From the NCBI RefSeq assembly GCF_000613845.1, contig NZ_BAJT01000016.1, positions 1-64,000 of the forward strand: 64,000 nt of DNA, in the 5' to 3' direction. Shown in pieces: positions 1-8,668 of this stretch. Every line of letters starts with the position of its first letter. Within the stretch, counting starts at the first letter, position 1. The notes under the pieces are model-generated. The model saw nothing but the letters and a program-made list of their open reading frames with translations. It was not told the origin of the DNA and ran no database searches. The stretch is from Asaia astilbis JCM 15831. Its GTDB lineage: Bacteria > Pseudomonadota > Alphaproteobacteria > Acetobacterales > Acetobacteraceae. Both the position numbers and the translations under genes were made by a program.

Positions 1-324
1 TTCTCGGTAAAAAGCGGTTATGCGCTTTTTCGTCGCGGAGAGTTTCCCCAGGGGTAGCCACGAGGAATTGCACCGCCCGGATCATGCATAGCTAAGAGGG
101 GGGGGCGAGTGACGGAACCAACCCGCTGATCGAAAATCTGCTTGCTAAATTCTCACGGCATAACTATTACGTGAGGGTGATCTTATCGATATATTAAGAA
201 ACTATTACTAATTTAATTCAGTCATGTCAGTTGAGAGCATGACTTGCAGAAAATTTGATGAAGATAAGGTCTCTAACTAAATATTCGAATTAATATGCGT
301 TTTACTCAGTATGAATTAGGTTGA
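1..324. other. Intergenic region at left edge
   Basis: No convincing reading frame in either direction. It holds one short hairpin (9-30) and an A/T-rich stretch at about 170-320 that probably contains the promoter of the next gene. What lies to the left of the window is unknown. Confidence 0.6.
9..30. terminator. Hairpin terminator, both strands
   Basis: AAAAAGCG (9-16) pairs with CGCTTTTT (23-30) around a six-base loop. The A and T runs make it terminator-like in either direction. It probably ends a gene lying left of the window. Confidence 0.5.
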
Positions 325-1230
325 ATGGCAATGCCGCGACTTTCCCTTGGACGATTGCTTAATATTTCGACCATCCTCATGACGCTCTCTCTGGCAATGA
401 ATGTCCATGCATTGGCGAAACACATTGGTCAGGACGATCGGAGTGGCTCGATGAATGGTCGCGGCGATTCAGTCCCGCCTGGCGACAATGGTCAGCCTGA
501 CCAGAGTAAACCTTCAGCGGAAGGTCGCATGACGCGGCAAGAGGTTGCCAAGAAGCAGGGCTGGCAGCCGGTGCCTGGCCTGAGCGACGCTGCACAGTCG
601 GTGGGTGCGACAACGCCGGTCGAAGCGGCATTCCTTAAAAATGACGGCCGCTCCTCGCCATGTGGTGTCGGTCCATGTTCAGTGGATGGAAGCTCCGCAT
701 TGGGAGCTTCCTCTTCTACCGAGCAGGCTCAGTCCGAAATTGTCAAAAATATTCTGGCGAAACAGGGCTCGATCGACGACGAGGAAAAAAAGCTTGAGGA
801 ACAAAAGCGCGTTCTGGACTCTGCGAGAATCGTTCTCGAAGAGCGTATGAAAGCGATTGATAACTCTATGGCTGAGCTAGCCGACAAGCAGGCCCGTCAT
901 CGCGAAACGATGGCTGCTGAAACGACTCGACTTGTGAAGATTTACGAGGAGATGCCCCCGCGTGAGGCAGCCGCCGTCTTCAACATCATGGATATTCATG
1001 TGCTGGTGTCGATTGCCAATAACATGAATCCAAGAAAAATCTCGGCAGTCATGGGCTACATGTTCCCCGAGCGGGTTAATACGGTGTCTCAGTATCTGGC
1101 AGGTGTTCGTAATTTCCATTCGTCGTCACCCCGCTCAGCGGATGGTACAAATGGACGTGGCCCCTCTGCCGGCGTTCTGTCATGGCTTCCGCGTTCGGAT
1201 TCAGACCGTGGTCCTTCTCTCAGAGACTGA
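325..1230 (+). CDS. MotE-like flagellar protein
   Basis: 301 residues. The N-terminus (about 1-31) is a signal peptide or membrane anchor. A low-complexity Ser/Gly/Pro region follows, then a charged coiled coil (about 140-205). The C-terminal helical domain contains MPPREAAAVFNIMD and MNPRKISAVMGYM, typical of MotE/MgtE-N-like flagellar proteins. In rhizobia MotE is a periplasmic chaperone for the motor protein MotC; no MotC was seen here, so the partner is unknown. The next gene on the strand is flaF. The ATG at 331 is an alternative start. The family call is good; the exact role is inferred. Confidence 0.7.
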   Translation: MAMPRLSLGRLLNISTILMTLSLAMNVHALAKHIGQDDRSGSMNGRGDSVPPGDNGQPDQSKPSAEGRMTRQEVAKKQGWQPVPGLSDAAQSVGATTPVEAAFLKNDGRSSPCGVGPCSVDGSSALGASSSTEQAQSEIVKNILAKQGSIDDEEKKLEEQKRVLDSARIVLEERMKAIDNSMAELADKQARHRETMAAETTRLVKIYEEMPPREAAAVFNIMDIHVLVSIANNMNPRKISAVMGYMFPERVNTVSQYLAGVRNFHSSSPRSADGTNGRGPSAGVLSWLPRSDSDRGPSLRD

Positions 1231-1377
1231 AGCGTCTGTGGAGCGGCGTCGCTTAGCGACGGTACGGGATTTGTGATCGGGCGTAATTTACCTCCCCCAG
1301 GCGGTCTGGGTTAGCTTCTGGCGGATCAAGGCGCATATGCGCTGGAAGCGCCGTGTTTGAAATGGTGTAAACAAGAA

Positions 1378-1740
1378 ATGCATCCAGCCCTGAAGGCCTA
1401 TCAGGCAGTCTCTGACACCTCCCTATCGGGCCGCGAAGCCGAGGCAGCGTGCTTCATCATGATGATTGATGAGCTGAACAGTGCTGAAAGCAATGGTGGC
1501 GAGGTTTTGCGGTTGAGGGCGTTGGACCGACACCAGAAACTCTGGTCACTGATCATGAAGGCTAACATCCTTGATGGTGGAAAAAACGGGTCTGACGACC
1601 GCGCGCTCATCGTTAATCTGGCCGATCAGGCTCAACGTTACGGAATACGAGCCATCCTTGATCCGTCCCTGACCCTGCTACCGCTTGTCGATATTTGTCA
1701 GGATGTTCTGGATGGATTGCTGGAAGAAGCAACGAGCTGA
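1378..1740 (+). CDS. flaF: Flagellar biosynthesis regulator FlaF
   Basis: 120 residues from the ATG at 1378; an in-frame TTG at 1357 would add seven residues but looks less likely. FlaF hallmarks are visible: an early AYQ, then SGREAEAACF, a central QKLWSLIM, and a C-terminal helix ending in a hydrophobic stretch. FlaF promotes flagellin production in alphaproteobacteria, usually opposing FlbT. Neither flbT nor a flagellin gene is in the window, so they may be elsewhere. The gene ends just before a strong hairpin shared with the convergent che operon. Confidence 0.8.
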   Translation: MHPALKAYQAVSDTSLSGREAEAACFIMMIDELNSAESNGGEVLRLRALDRHQKLWSLIMKANILDGGKNGSDDRALIVNLADQAQRYGIRAILDPSLTLLPLVDICQDVLDGLLEEATS

Positions 1741-1780
1741 CAGCTCACGCTGTCTCTGGACTATGGATATTTATGGATCG

Positions 1781-1828
1781 TACGAGAAAGGGGCGATGAC
1801 CTTATCAGGTCATCGCCCCTTTCTCGTA
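1781..1828. terminator. Bidirectional terminator, flaF / che operon
   Basis: A perfect 22-base inverted repeat (1781-1802 with 1807-1828) around a four-base loop TATC. It lies between the convergent ends of flaF (1740) and cheT (1888), so it can end both transcripts. The stem itself contains A and T runs. Confidence 0.8.
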
Positions 1829-1887
1829 TCTGGCGGTTAGCGAAAAAAGCGAAGTTTTGGATCCGATGCTAACGGCTTTGGGTCGGT

Positions 1888-2232
1888 CTAGAAGAAATCC
1901 ATTTCGCCGGCGGCTTCGTGGCTCTGGGTCTCTCGGCCGAGGAAGACGCTTCGAACGTTACCGAGGCGAACACCCTGAAGGACCGCATCAAGAGAGATCT
2001 CCGCCTTTTCGTCCCAAAGAGGTACGGTCAGGATATTCTGCAGTATTGTTGTGATGGCATCAACGAACTGGGTTGCGTGGTCCAGCTTCTGCAGGTTTTC
2101 GATTTCGTCCTCATGGAACGCGTTGCCAATCGCCGAACGCTCAATGGCTGCCTGAACAGAAAGCAGATCTCCGTAAGTGGCGGTGAGCTGCTGAACGATA
2201 TTTGAGAGTACTTCGCGAGGCTGGGTGTTCAA
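1888..2232 (-). CDS. cheT: CheT-type CheY phosphatase
   Basis: 114 residues, almost all helical. Residues 51-55 read DHATQ, a D-x3-Q motif as in the catalytic helix of CheZ phosphatases. The protein ends MDFF, loosely like the short C-terminal tail of CheZ. It is the last gene of the che operon, directly after cheD, exactly where cheT sits in Sinorhizobium meliloti; S. meliloti CheT has about the same size and the same D-x3-Q motif. The start is a TTG at 2232 with AGGAG eight bases upstream; there is no ATG in the frame. The family call rests on position, size and motif, not on a search. Confidence 0.7.
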   Translation of the reverse strand: MNTQPREVLSNIVQQLTATYGDLLSVQAAIERSAIGNAFHEDEIENLQKLDHATQFVDAITTILQNILTVPLWDEKAEISLDAVLQGVRLGNVRSVFLGRETQSHEAAGEMDFF

Positions 2233-2277
2233 CAGCTTAGCTCCTGTAAAAGATGCGGGGTGCGCTTTAGTATGAAA

Positions 2278-2838
2278 TCAGAAAAGCTCGACGCTCGAAG
2301 CTTCTGTGCGCTTCCACTTGTTTTCGAAGTCCGCTTCTTTTTTGTTGTACATCTGCTCTTGAATCCCGATAGCGCGGCTATCTTCGACGAGATTTTGTTG
2401 TGCTCTGCCGGTTGTGGGCCAGAATCGGATGCGTCTGGCCTGCGTTCCGCCAAGGCTGTGAGCGACGCAGGTGATACGCTCGTCGGCCAGATAGCGTGTC
2501 GCAAAGGCCGAGTTTTCCTGTCCGATATGGCCGAGTGACGGGATAATCGCTGCGCCGCCAAATGCCTTGCAAAGCAGACGATCGCGCCGGCCACCCGAGC
2601 TCAGGATTCCGTTGATGAGCTTTTCCATGGCGTTAACTCCGAAACGCAGCGCGGTATTGTTGTCGCAGCCCTCTCCGTTGGGGAGAAGGAAGTGATTCAT
2701 GCCGCCAATACCTGCGACCGAATCATACATGCAGACAGAGATGCATGATCCGAGAAGCGTGGAGAGGACGACATCAGCTTTGCTCAAGATGACGACATCG
2801 CCCTGAATAACGGTATGTGTCTGCGTAGGAGTTTGCAT
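2278..2838 (-). CDS. cheD: Chemoreceptor glutamine deamidase CheD
   Basis: 186 residues. CheD deamidates glutamines on chemoreceptors and tunes their signalling. The catalytic residues are visible: Cys32 in LLGSCISVCMYD and His49 in GGMNHFLLP, followed by KAFGGAA and the C-terminal RRIRFWPTTGRAQQ. The ATG at 2838 overlaps the cheY2 stop by one base (TGATG), so the two are translationally coupled. cheT follows 45 bases downstream. About 35 residues after the family core are charged and variable. Confidence 0.92.
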   Translation of the reverse strand: MQTPTQTHTVIQGDVVILSKADVVLSTLLGSCISVCMYDSVAGIGGMNHFLLPNGEGCDNNTALRFGVNAMEKLINGILSSGGRRDRLLCKAFGGAAIIPSLGHIGQENSAFATRYLADERITCVAHSLGGTQARRIRFWPTTGRAQQNLVEDSRAIGIQEQMYNKKEADFENKWKRTEASSVELF

Positions 2839-3227
2839 CAGGTTATTGGTCCGAAGACCTTCTCCAGCACTTCGCGTAGCTTGGCGACAGTGTATGGTTT
2901 GGCCAAAAAGTTATTGACGCCCGCCTTGATTGCTTCCTGGACGAGATCGCGACTGGCTTCACTGGTCAGGATAACAAAAGCGGTTTTCTGAGTTTTCGGA
3001 TTTTCTCTCACGGCCCGCAGCAAGGCGAGGCCATCCATGACGGGCATATTGAAATCGGAAATCACGAGATGGGTCGGATTCTGACCCAGATATTCAAGAG
3101 CCTCCTTGCCGTCCTTGCGCTGGGCGACCTGGGTGAAGCCCAACTGAGCCATGTTATTGGCGAGAACCTGGCGGATGGAGGCCTGATCATCGACGATCAG
3201 GGCTCGGATTTGAGAGGCTGCGGGCAT
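2838..3227 (-). CDS. cheY: Chemotaxis response regulator CheY (CheY2 position)
   Basis: 129 residues, a single receiver domain. All key residues are present: the acidic pair in IVDDQ, the phosphoacceptor Asp in VISDFNMP, Thr in VILTSEA and Lys in FLAKPY. It lies between cheB and cheD, matching cheY2 of rhizobial che operons, which is the motor-binding CheY. FliM in this window keeps the CheY-binding motif. A 78-base gap separates it from cheB. Confidence 0.92.
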   Translation of the reverse strand: MPAASQIRALIVDDQASIRQVLANNMAQLGFTQVAQRKDGKEALEYLGQNPTHLVISDFNMPVMDGLALLRAVRENPKTQKTAFVILTSEASRDLVQEAIKAGVNNFLAKPYTVAKLREVLEKVFGPIT

Positions 3228-3305
3228 TTCCTGTCCTTACGTCTTCGTGATGATCCAGCTTATCACGAAATCTACTGCTAATTGACTGCTATCGAGTGTG
3301 GCGTT

Positions 3306-4349
3306 TTATCGAGTGCGCGCATTCATTGCTGCGGCGCTGATCTGGGTGAGGGCGACAACCTGTGACGCGGCGCCGAGTTCGGCAGCAACTCTGGGCATGC
3401 CGTAGACAACGCACGAGGCCTTGTCCTGGGCGATGGTCCAGGCCCCGGACTTCTTGAGCGCGAGAAGACCCTCAGCCCCATCCTGACCCATGCCAGTCAG
3501 GATGATGCCCAGCGACCTCGGGCCGACCTGTTCCGCGACGCTGTCAAAAAGCATATCCACCGAAGGGACATGACCATTGAGAGGCGGCCCCGGCAAAAGA
3601 CGCGTTGTCAGGCCCTGATCGCCGCGGGTCACGGTCAGATGCCGTGTGCCGCCGGGAGCAATACGGACCGTGCCCGGTTTGAGCACCTCGCGATCCTGCG
3701 CCTCTGCGATCGAGAGCGAGGCAAGTTTTTTGTCCAGCCTGTTTGCGAAGCTTGCCGTAAAGAACGCAGGCATATGCTGGCAGATGACAATCGGTGGGCT
3801 GTTAGCGGGAAAACCGCTCAGCACTTCCTCGATGGCTTCCACGCCACCGGTGGAAGAACCGATTGCAATAAGATCATGGGACTGAGCCCAGTTCTTGCGT
3901 TCCGAAGGCGCGAGCGTCTCCGGTGCCGATGTGACGCCTCTGACAACGGGCTTTGAGCGAGCGGCCTGACGCACGATCCCTGCAAGGCCCGCATAGGCAT
4001 TGGTGCCAGGGACGGTCGCGGTTGCTTTCGGGTAGCAGTCGAACGCGCCCATTTGGAGAGCCGTTAGCGCAATCTCGGCGTTACGTTCCGTCAGGCTCGA
4101 GACCATCACTACCGGAATCGGGCGTAGACGCATGATCTTCTCGAGAAACTGGAGCCCGTTGATGTTGGGCATCTCGATATCCAGCGTAATGACGTCAGGC
4201 TGGTCCTGAATGATCATATCGCGTGCTTCGATCGGGTTCGCGGCTTCTCCCGTGATGACCAGATCCGGATGACTCTGAAAAGCGTGACGGATCATGGCGC
4301 GCACCGTCCGCGAATCATCGACGATAAGCACTTTAACAGGTGAGGCCAT
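3306..4349 (-). CDS. cheB: Chemotaxis methylesterase CheB
   Basis: 347 residues. The N-terminal receiver (about 1-125) has LIVDDSRTVRAMI, the phosphoacceptor in VITLDIEMPN and a final FDCYPK. The C-terminal esterase domain (about 155-347) has the nucleophile loop AIGSSTGGVEA, ICQHMP, and the Asp loop ILTGMGQDGAEGL. It removes methyl groups from chemoreceptor glutamates and is activated by CheA. Three bases separate it from cheR. The MCP at the operon head ends in GWEDF, a likely docking tail for CheR and CheB. Confidence 0.95.
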   Translation of the reverse strand: MASPVKVLIVDDSRTVRAMIRHAFQSHPDLVITGEAANPIEARDMIIQDQPDVITLDIEMPNINGLQFLEKIMRLRPIPVVMVSSLTERNAEIALTALQMGAFDCYPKATATVPGTNAYAGLAGIVRQAARSKPVVRGVTSAPETLAPSERKNWAQSHDLIAIGSSTGGVEAIEEVLSGFPANSPPIVICQHMPAFFTASFANRLDKKLASLSIAEAQDREVLKPGTVRIAPGGTRHLTVTRGDQGLTTRLLPGPPLNGHVPSVDMLFDSVAEQVGPRSLGIILTGMGQDGAEGLLALKKSGAWTIAQDKASCVVYGMPRVAAELGAASQVVALTQISAAAMNARTR

Positions 4350-4352
4350 GGC

Positions 4353-5192
4353 TCAGCCCTCCTTCTGGTAAATCGTAGGAGCGATATTGATCAACTTGCA
4401 TTGCTTTGCATTGGCGACCCGCTCTGAATGGCCCACGTAAAGGAAGCCGCCCGGCTCAAGTCGTTCCGCAAGCCGCTGCCAAAGAGCTTCTCGTGTCTCA
4501 TCGTCGAAATAAATCACCACATTCCGGCAGAAAATGATCGAGAACGTCCCGCGGAAAGGCCACCCGGCGTTCAGGTTCATAACGCGGAAGGTCGGCAGAC
4601 GTCTCAGAGCTTCCGAAAATCTGTATCCGCCATCGTGCTCCTTCAGAAAAAGCGAACGCTCTCTCTCAGGAATGCCTTCCAGCTCGTCGGCAGCATAGGT
4701 CGCACTCTCCGCACGGGCGACAACGTCGCTGTTGATATCCGTCGCGAGGACCCGGAAATCATAGGACCCGATTTCAGGAAAACTGGTGGCGACACTCATC
4801 GCCAGGCTCCAGGGTTCCTGCCCTGTGGAACACGCGGCAGACCACATTCTGACCCGCTTGCCCTTGCGCAGCGCAGCGGACAGATCAGGCATCATCTCGG
4901 CTTTGAGGTGATCGAAGTGGTTTTTTTCCCGAAAGAAGCCGGTCACGTTCGTGGTGAGCGCGCAGATGAGCTTCTCAAGTTCGGCCGCCCCCGATGAGCC
5001 CGTCGCAAAATCAAGGTAGTCCTTGAATCTGCTGAGCTGCATCTCCCGCACTCGACGCGATACGCGGGAATAGACCAGCGCTTTCTTCGTGTCGGGCAGA
5101 CATATCCCGGCTTGCGCTCTGGCGATCGCCTGCAATCTCTGAAAATCAGAGTCGGTATACTCGGGAGCCGAGAGGGTGATGCTGTTTGTCAT
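4353..5192 (-). CDS. cheR: Chemoreceptor methyltransferase CheR
   Basis: 279 residues. An N-terminal helical domain precedes an S-adenosylmethionine methyltransferase fold. Family signatures are LTTNVTGFFRE, MWSAACSTGQEPWSLAM (cofactor loop), ATDINSDVV, IIFCRNVVIYFD and FLYVGHSE. It methylates receptor glutamates for adaptation. The ATG at 5192 overlaps the cheW stop by four bases. Confidence 0.95.
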   Translation of the reverse strand: MTNSITLSAPEYTDSDFQRLQAIARAQAGICLPDTKKALVYSRVSRRVREMQLSRFKDYLDFATGSSGAAELEKLICALTTNVTGFFREKNHFDHLKAEMMPDLSAALRKGKRVRMWSAACSTGQEPWSLAMSVATSFPEIGSYDFRVLATDINSDVVARAESATYAADELEGIPERERSLFLKEHDGGYRFSEALRRLPTFRVMNLNAGWPFRGTFSIIFCRNVVIYFDDETREALWQRLAERLEPGGFLYVGHSERVANAKQCKLINIAPTIYQKEG

Positions 5193-5692
5193 TCTTTGGT
5201 CGTGTCGCCGACGAGGTGTTTCAGAACGGTGTCGAGCTTCAGAATGCCGATCATCCGGTTATCGACGAGAACGAGCCCGTGCAGGCAAGCCCCTTCGTCC
5301 GAAGTCGGCTGAACGTCGCCGGTGTTGACATCGGCAAGATCGATCACGCGATCGACGAGCAGGCCGTACACGACGCCGTCCCGGGATTCCACGATGATCA
5401 CGACGCGTCGCGAGTTTTCCAGCTCGGCCGTGATGTTGAGATAGGCAGCCAGGTCGATGACCGTCAGGATGATGCCGCGCAGGTTGATCGCGCCGCAGAC
5501 ATAGGCTGGCGCGAACGGAAGCGTGGTCGTTTTCTCGAAACCACGGATTTCGCGAACGCTAAGAATGGGAATGCAGTATTCCTGCGCGCCGACAGCGAAA
5601 ACGATCATCTTGATCGTGGCTGTTTCCGCAGTCTCTCTGGTCGTCAGCTGGTCGGTCATCTTCGTTTCCTGGTTGGTGCTGAGCATGTTCAT
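5189..5692 (-). CDS. cheW: Chemotaxis coupling protein CheW
   Basis: Up to 167 residues; an internal ATG gives 156 and may be the true start. CheW-fold features are KMIVFAVGAQEYCIPI, VREIRGFEK, the INLRGIILTVIDL strand and LVDRVIDLADV. It couples receptors to CheA in the membrane array. It lies six bases after cheA and overlaps cheR by four bases. Confidence 0.93.
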   Translation of the reverse strand: MNMLSTNQETKMTDQLTTRETAETATIKMIVFAVGAQEYCIPILSVREIRGFEKTTTLPFAPAYVCGAINLRGIILTVIDLAAYLNITAELENSRRVVIIVESRDGVVYGLLVDRVIDLADVNTGDVQPTSDEGACLHGLVLVDNRMIGILKLDTVLKHLVGDTTKE

Positions 5693-5698
5693 GGCGGC

Positions 5699-7982
5699 TT
5701 AACTCACGAGCTCGGAGAGGCCGAGCGCTGCTTTGTTTTCGGTCTGGCTAAGGGCTGCAGCAATAAGCGCCGAGACATCCAGAATGAGGGCGACGCTACC
5801 ATCGCCAAGGATCGTCGCGGCGGAGACGCCGAAGATGTGCCGGTAGTTCTTCTCCATGCTTTTGATCACAACCTGTGTCTGTCCGAGGATCTCATCGACG
5901 ATCAGAGCGGCACGACTACCGGACTCGTTTTCGACAACGAGAACCACAGCGCCTTCGAGCGATCCTTCGGGCGGGGCGGGACGAGCTTCAGCGTCGACGC
6001 GAGAGGGAGGAGCGGGATGCACTCTCCGCGCTTGGAGATGATATTGGTGCCATCCGGCAGCGCGTAGACATCGCCATCGCTTACGATGATCGCTTCCGAC
6101 ACTGCCGAAATTGGGATGACCATCGTTGTCTCTTCGGCAGAAATCAGCATCCCGTCCAGAATGGCGAGGGTCAGTGGCAGGCTGAGGCTGAAAGTGCTGC
6201 CCCGGCCAGGCACACTGCTGATGACGATACGACCGCCCAGCTCATGATCGCCTGCTTGACGACGTCCATGCCGACGCCACGCCCGGACAGATCGGAGACT
6301 TCCGATGCAGTCGAGAACCCTGCGGTGAAGATGAGATTGTTGATTTCATCTTCACTCAGGACAGCGTCGGGGGCGATGATGCCGCGTTTGACTGCCGTTT
6401 CGAAGACACGCTTGTGGTTGACGCCTGCGCCATCGTCCTTGATCGTAATGAGGATGCGCCCTGACCGATGTTCGGCAGACAGGGTGATGCAGCCCTCGGC
6501 GGGCTTTCCTGCGGCGAGGCGTGCCTCTGTTTTCTCAATCCCATGATCGACCGCATTACGGAGCATGTGGGTAAGGGGCGCGGCCAGTTTCTCGATCAGG
6601 GTACGATCGACTTCCGTATCCTCGCCTTCCAGCACCAGCGTGACGGCCTTCTGGGTCATCGAGCTGGCTTCGCGCACGACGCGTTGCATGCGTTGGAAAA
6701 CGCTTCGGACAGGCTGGGCTCTGACCGACATCACCGCATCCTGAATATCGCGGGTCAGCGTCTGCATGCCTTCGATGCTCTGCATCAGGTCGTGATGACC
6801 CGAAACGCCTGTCTTCTGGCACAGAGACTGCACGGCGGCCTGGGCAATCACGAGTTCGCCGACGAGATCCATCAGATCGTCAACGCGAGAAAGGTCGACG
6901 CGGATGGATGCCGCTTCGGCCTTCCGCGCAACTGTCGCTCCGGTGAGAACTGTTGGCTCATCTTCCTTGAAGGCAGAGGTCGGTACGCCGAGCTCTTCCA
7001 GAGCTCTTTCGGTCGAAGCGCGTACATCGGCTGCCAGTGACGTTGCCCGCGAGGCGATTTCTCTCGCCTGATTAGAGGCAATCGCCTGTCCTGCGTGCAC
7101 GTCCTCAATTGAAGAGGGAGTAGAAGCGGTGTCGGCAGAGACCGCTTCTGCTGCATCACTCGATGGCGGTGTTTCGCTGGCGTCAGACTGAGTGATGGTG
7201 AAGTCGCAGCTATCGACGACCCAATCGAAGGCTTCTCTGATTTCTGCTTCACCAACGCTTTCGGGAAGGGTGACACGCCAGCTCAGATAGGACGTTTCAG
7301 GAGCGAGTTCTTCCAGTGCAGGAAGCTTCTCGGTGACGCACTCGATCTGAGCTGTCTCTCCCTTTTCCTGAGCCAGTGTCGAGAGGGCGACAAGGATATT
7401 CCGGGCGTCGTCGCCGCAGCCATACATCGCGTCATGAGGATGGAACGTGACGATTTGCGTTTTTGCGGTCGTTGCTTCGATCGGGTCGCCGAAGTCGAAG
7501 GCGACCGGTTCGAACTCGAAGGGTACCGGGCAAAACTGATCTGCCACAGTGTCGACGGTTGCGTGATCCTGATCGCCAGCAGAGTCGGCGGAGATCTCTC
7601 CATTCACGACCTTCAGTTCGTGCAGTGCCTCGTTGACGCGCTGCGCGTCGACAGTCTCTCCGCCCCGAGCTTCCACGACGAGATCGCTGAGGACGTCCAT
7701 GCTTTTAAGGAACGCAGCAATGACCTCGCGGGTCGGGCTGATCCGGTCGGAACGAACACCATCAAGCGAATTCTCATAGACGTGAGAAAAACGCACAAGA
7801 TTCTGCAATCCGAAAGACGCAGCGCCACCCTTGATGGAGTGCACGGCGCGGAAGACAGCGTTCACGGTATCCGGCTCCGCGCGATCAGCCGCAATTGCGG
7901 AAAGGCCCGCCTCGAGCTCTTGCAGCTGCTCGTCGCATTCCTGGAAGAAGATCTCCAGGATTTCGTCCATCTCTGAGCTCAT
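5699..7982 (-). CDS. cheA: Chemotaxis histidine kinase CheA (two frameshifts)
   Basis: About 761 residues if two frameshifts are repaired. The start is the ATG at 7982 (MSSEMDEIL). P1 carries the phosphorylated His48 in AVHSIKGGAASFGL. A P2-like region follows at about 215-330, then P3 dimerisation (VDDLMDLVGELVIAQA), and P4 ATPase boxes (MLRNAVDHGIE, IKDDGAGVN, GRGVGMDVV). P5 is CheW-like. Frame is lost near 6242-6248: KQAIM runs out of frame while ELGGRIVISSVPGRGS continues in the next frame. It is lost again near 5966-6005, before the segment containing VENESGSRAALIVDEILGQ. Each site lacks one base. Both flanks match CheA well, so I favour sequence error; as written the product would lack the last G box and P5. 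Confidence 0.88.
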
Positions 7983-7998
7983 TGTAACCCTGCTTCTC

Positions 7999-8382
7999 TT
8001 ATTGGGTGACGCGCCGGATGGCGGAAACCAGGCTTTCGGAATTGAAAGGCTTGATGATCCATCCGGTAGCGCCAGCTGCACGGGCGCGTGCTTTCTTTTC
8101 CTGATCGCTCTCTGTCGTCAGCACGATGACAGGCAGGTGCCGGAAACGGTCCATCTTGCGGACGGCTTCGATCACGCCAAACCCGTCGAGCCGTGGCATG
8201 TTGATGTCCGTGATGATGACATTCGGAGCGGGATCCGCCGCCTCGAGAACGCTGAGTCCCTCGACGCCATCATTTCCCTGTATAACATCGTAACCCGCCC
8301 CTTCGAGCGCCGTACGAAGCATGCTCTGCATCGTACGGGAATCGTCGATCGTAAGGACGCGCAAAGTCTGGGTATCCGTCAT
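7999..8382 (-). CDS. cheY: Chemotaxis response regulator CheY (CheY1 position)
   Basis: 127 residues from the ATG at 8382 (MTDTQTLRVLTIDDS). The receiver has the acidic pair, Asp in VIITDINMPR, Thr in VIVLTTES and Lys in WIIKPF. In the S. meliloti-type operon this gene is cheY1, a phosphate sink that takes phosphate from CheA and is dephosphorylated with the help of CheS. It lies between the cheS-like gene and cheA here. The sink role is inferred from position. Confidence 0.9.
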   Translation of the reverse strand: MTDTQTLRVLTIDDSRTMQSMLRTALEGAGYDVIQGNDGVEGLSVLEAADPAPNVIITDINMPRLDGFGVIEAVRKMDRFRHLPVIVLTTESDQEKKARARAAGATGWIIKPFNSESLVSAIRRVTQ

Positions 8383-8383
8383 G

Positions 8384-8668
8384 TCATGGGCTCGCTGGTG
8401 TTGAAGCAGTTTCCTGCAAAAGAGAGGAGGCACCGAAAAGCGCGAGCGCCTCGGACAATTTCTCGGAGGGGTCGACGATCGGACGCGCACTGGCGAGGAT
8501 CACCTGCAGGCAAAGCCCACCGAGATAAGTGACGTCAGACCCGACCAGAGCCGAGCCCGGTGAGGCAGCAATGCTGTCCTTGAGGGCCGGAGCGCCGGCA
8601 GAGTCCAGCCTGGCAGGCAGTATGACCGGAGGGGGTGCACTGACCGAGTTGGGAAGCACGTTTTCCAT
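8384..8668 (-). CDS. cheS: CheS-like STAS-domain chemotaxis protein
   Basis: 94 residues, a small STAS-like fold (ILPARLDSAGAPALKDSI, a strand with GSDVTYLGGLCLQVILAS). The conserved STAS serine position reads Tyr-Leu-Gly-Gly, so it is probably not phosphorylated. Position and size match orf2/cheS of S. meliloti, whose product binds CheA and speeds dephosphorylation of CheY1. The ATG at 8668 overlaps the MCP stop by one base (TAATG), and cheY1 follows after one base. Confidence 0.7.
   Translation of the reverse strand: MENVLPNSVSAPPPVILPARLDSAGAPALKDSIAASPGSALVGSDVTYLGGLCLQVILASARPIVDPSEKLSEALALFGASSLLQETASTPASP

Noticed and set aside
5186..6067. Plus-strand frame opposite cheW and the cheA end (293 codons)
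   Set aside because: Antisense shadow; the minus strand codes recognisable CheW and CheA domains here.
5699..7982. cheA as a decayed pseudogene
   Set aside because: Two single-base losses only, with all domains conserved on both sides and the same error type in many other genes; sequence error is more likely.
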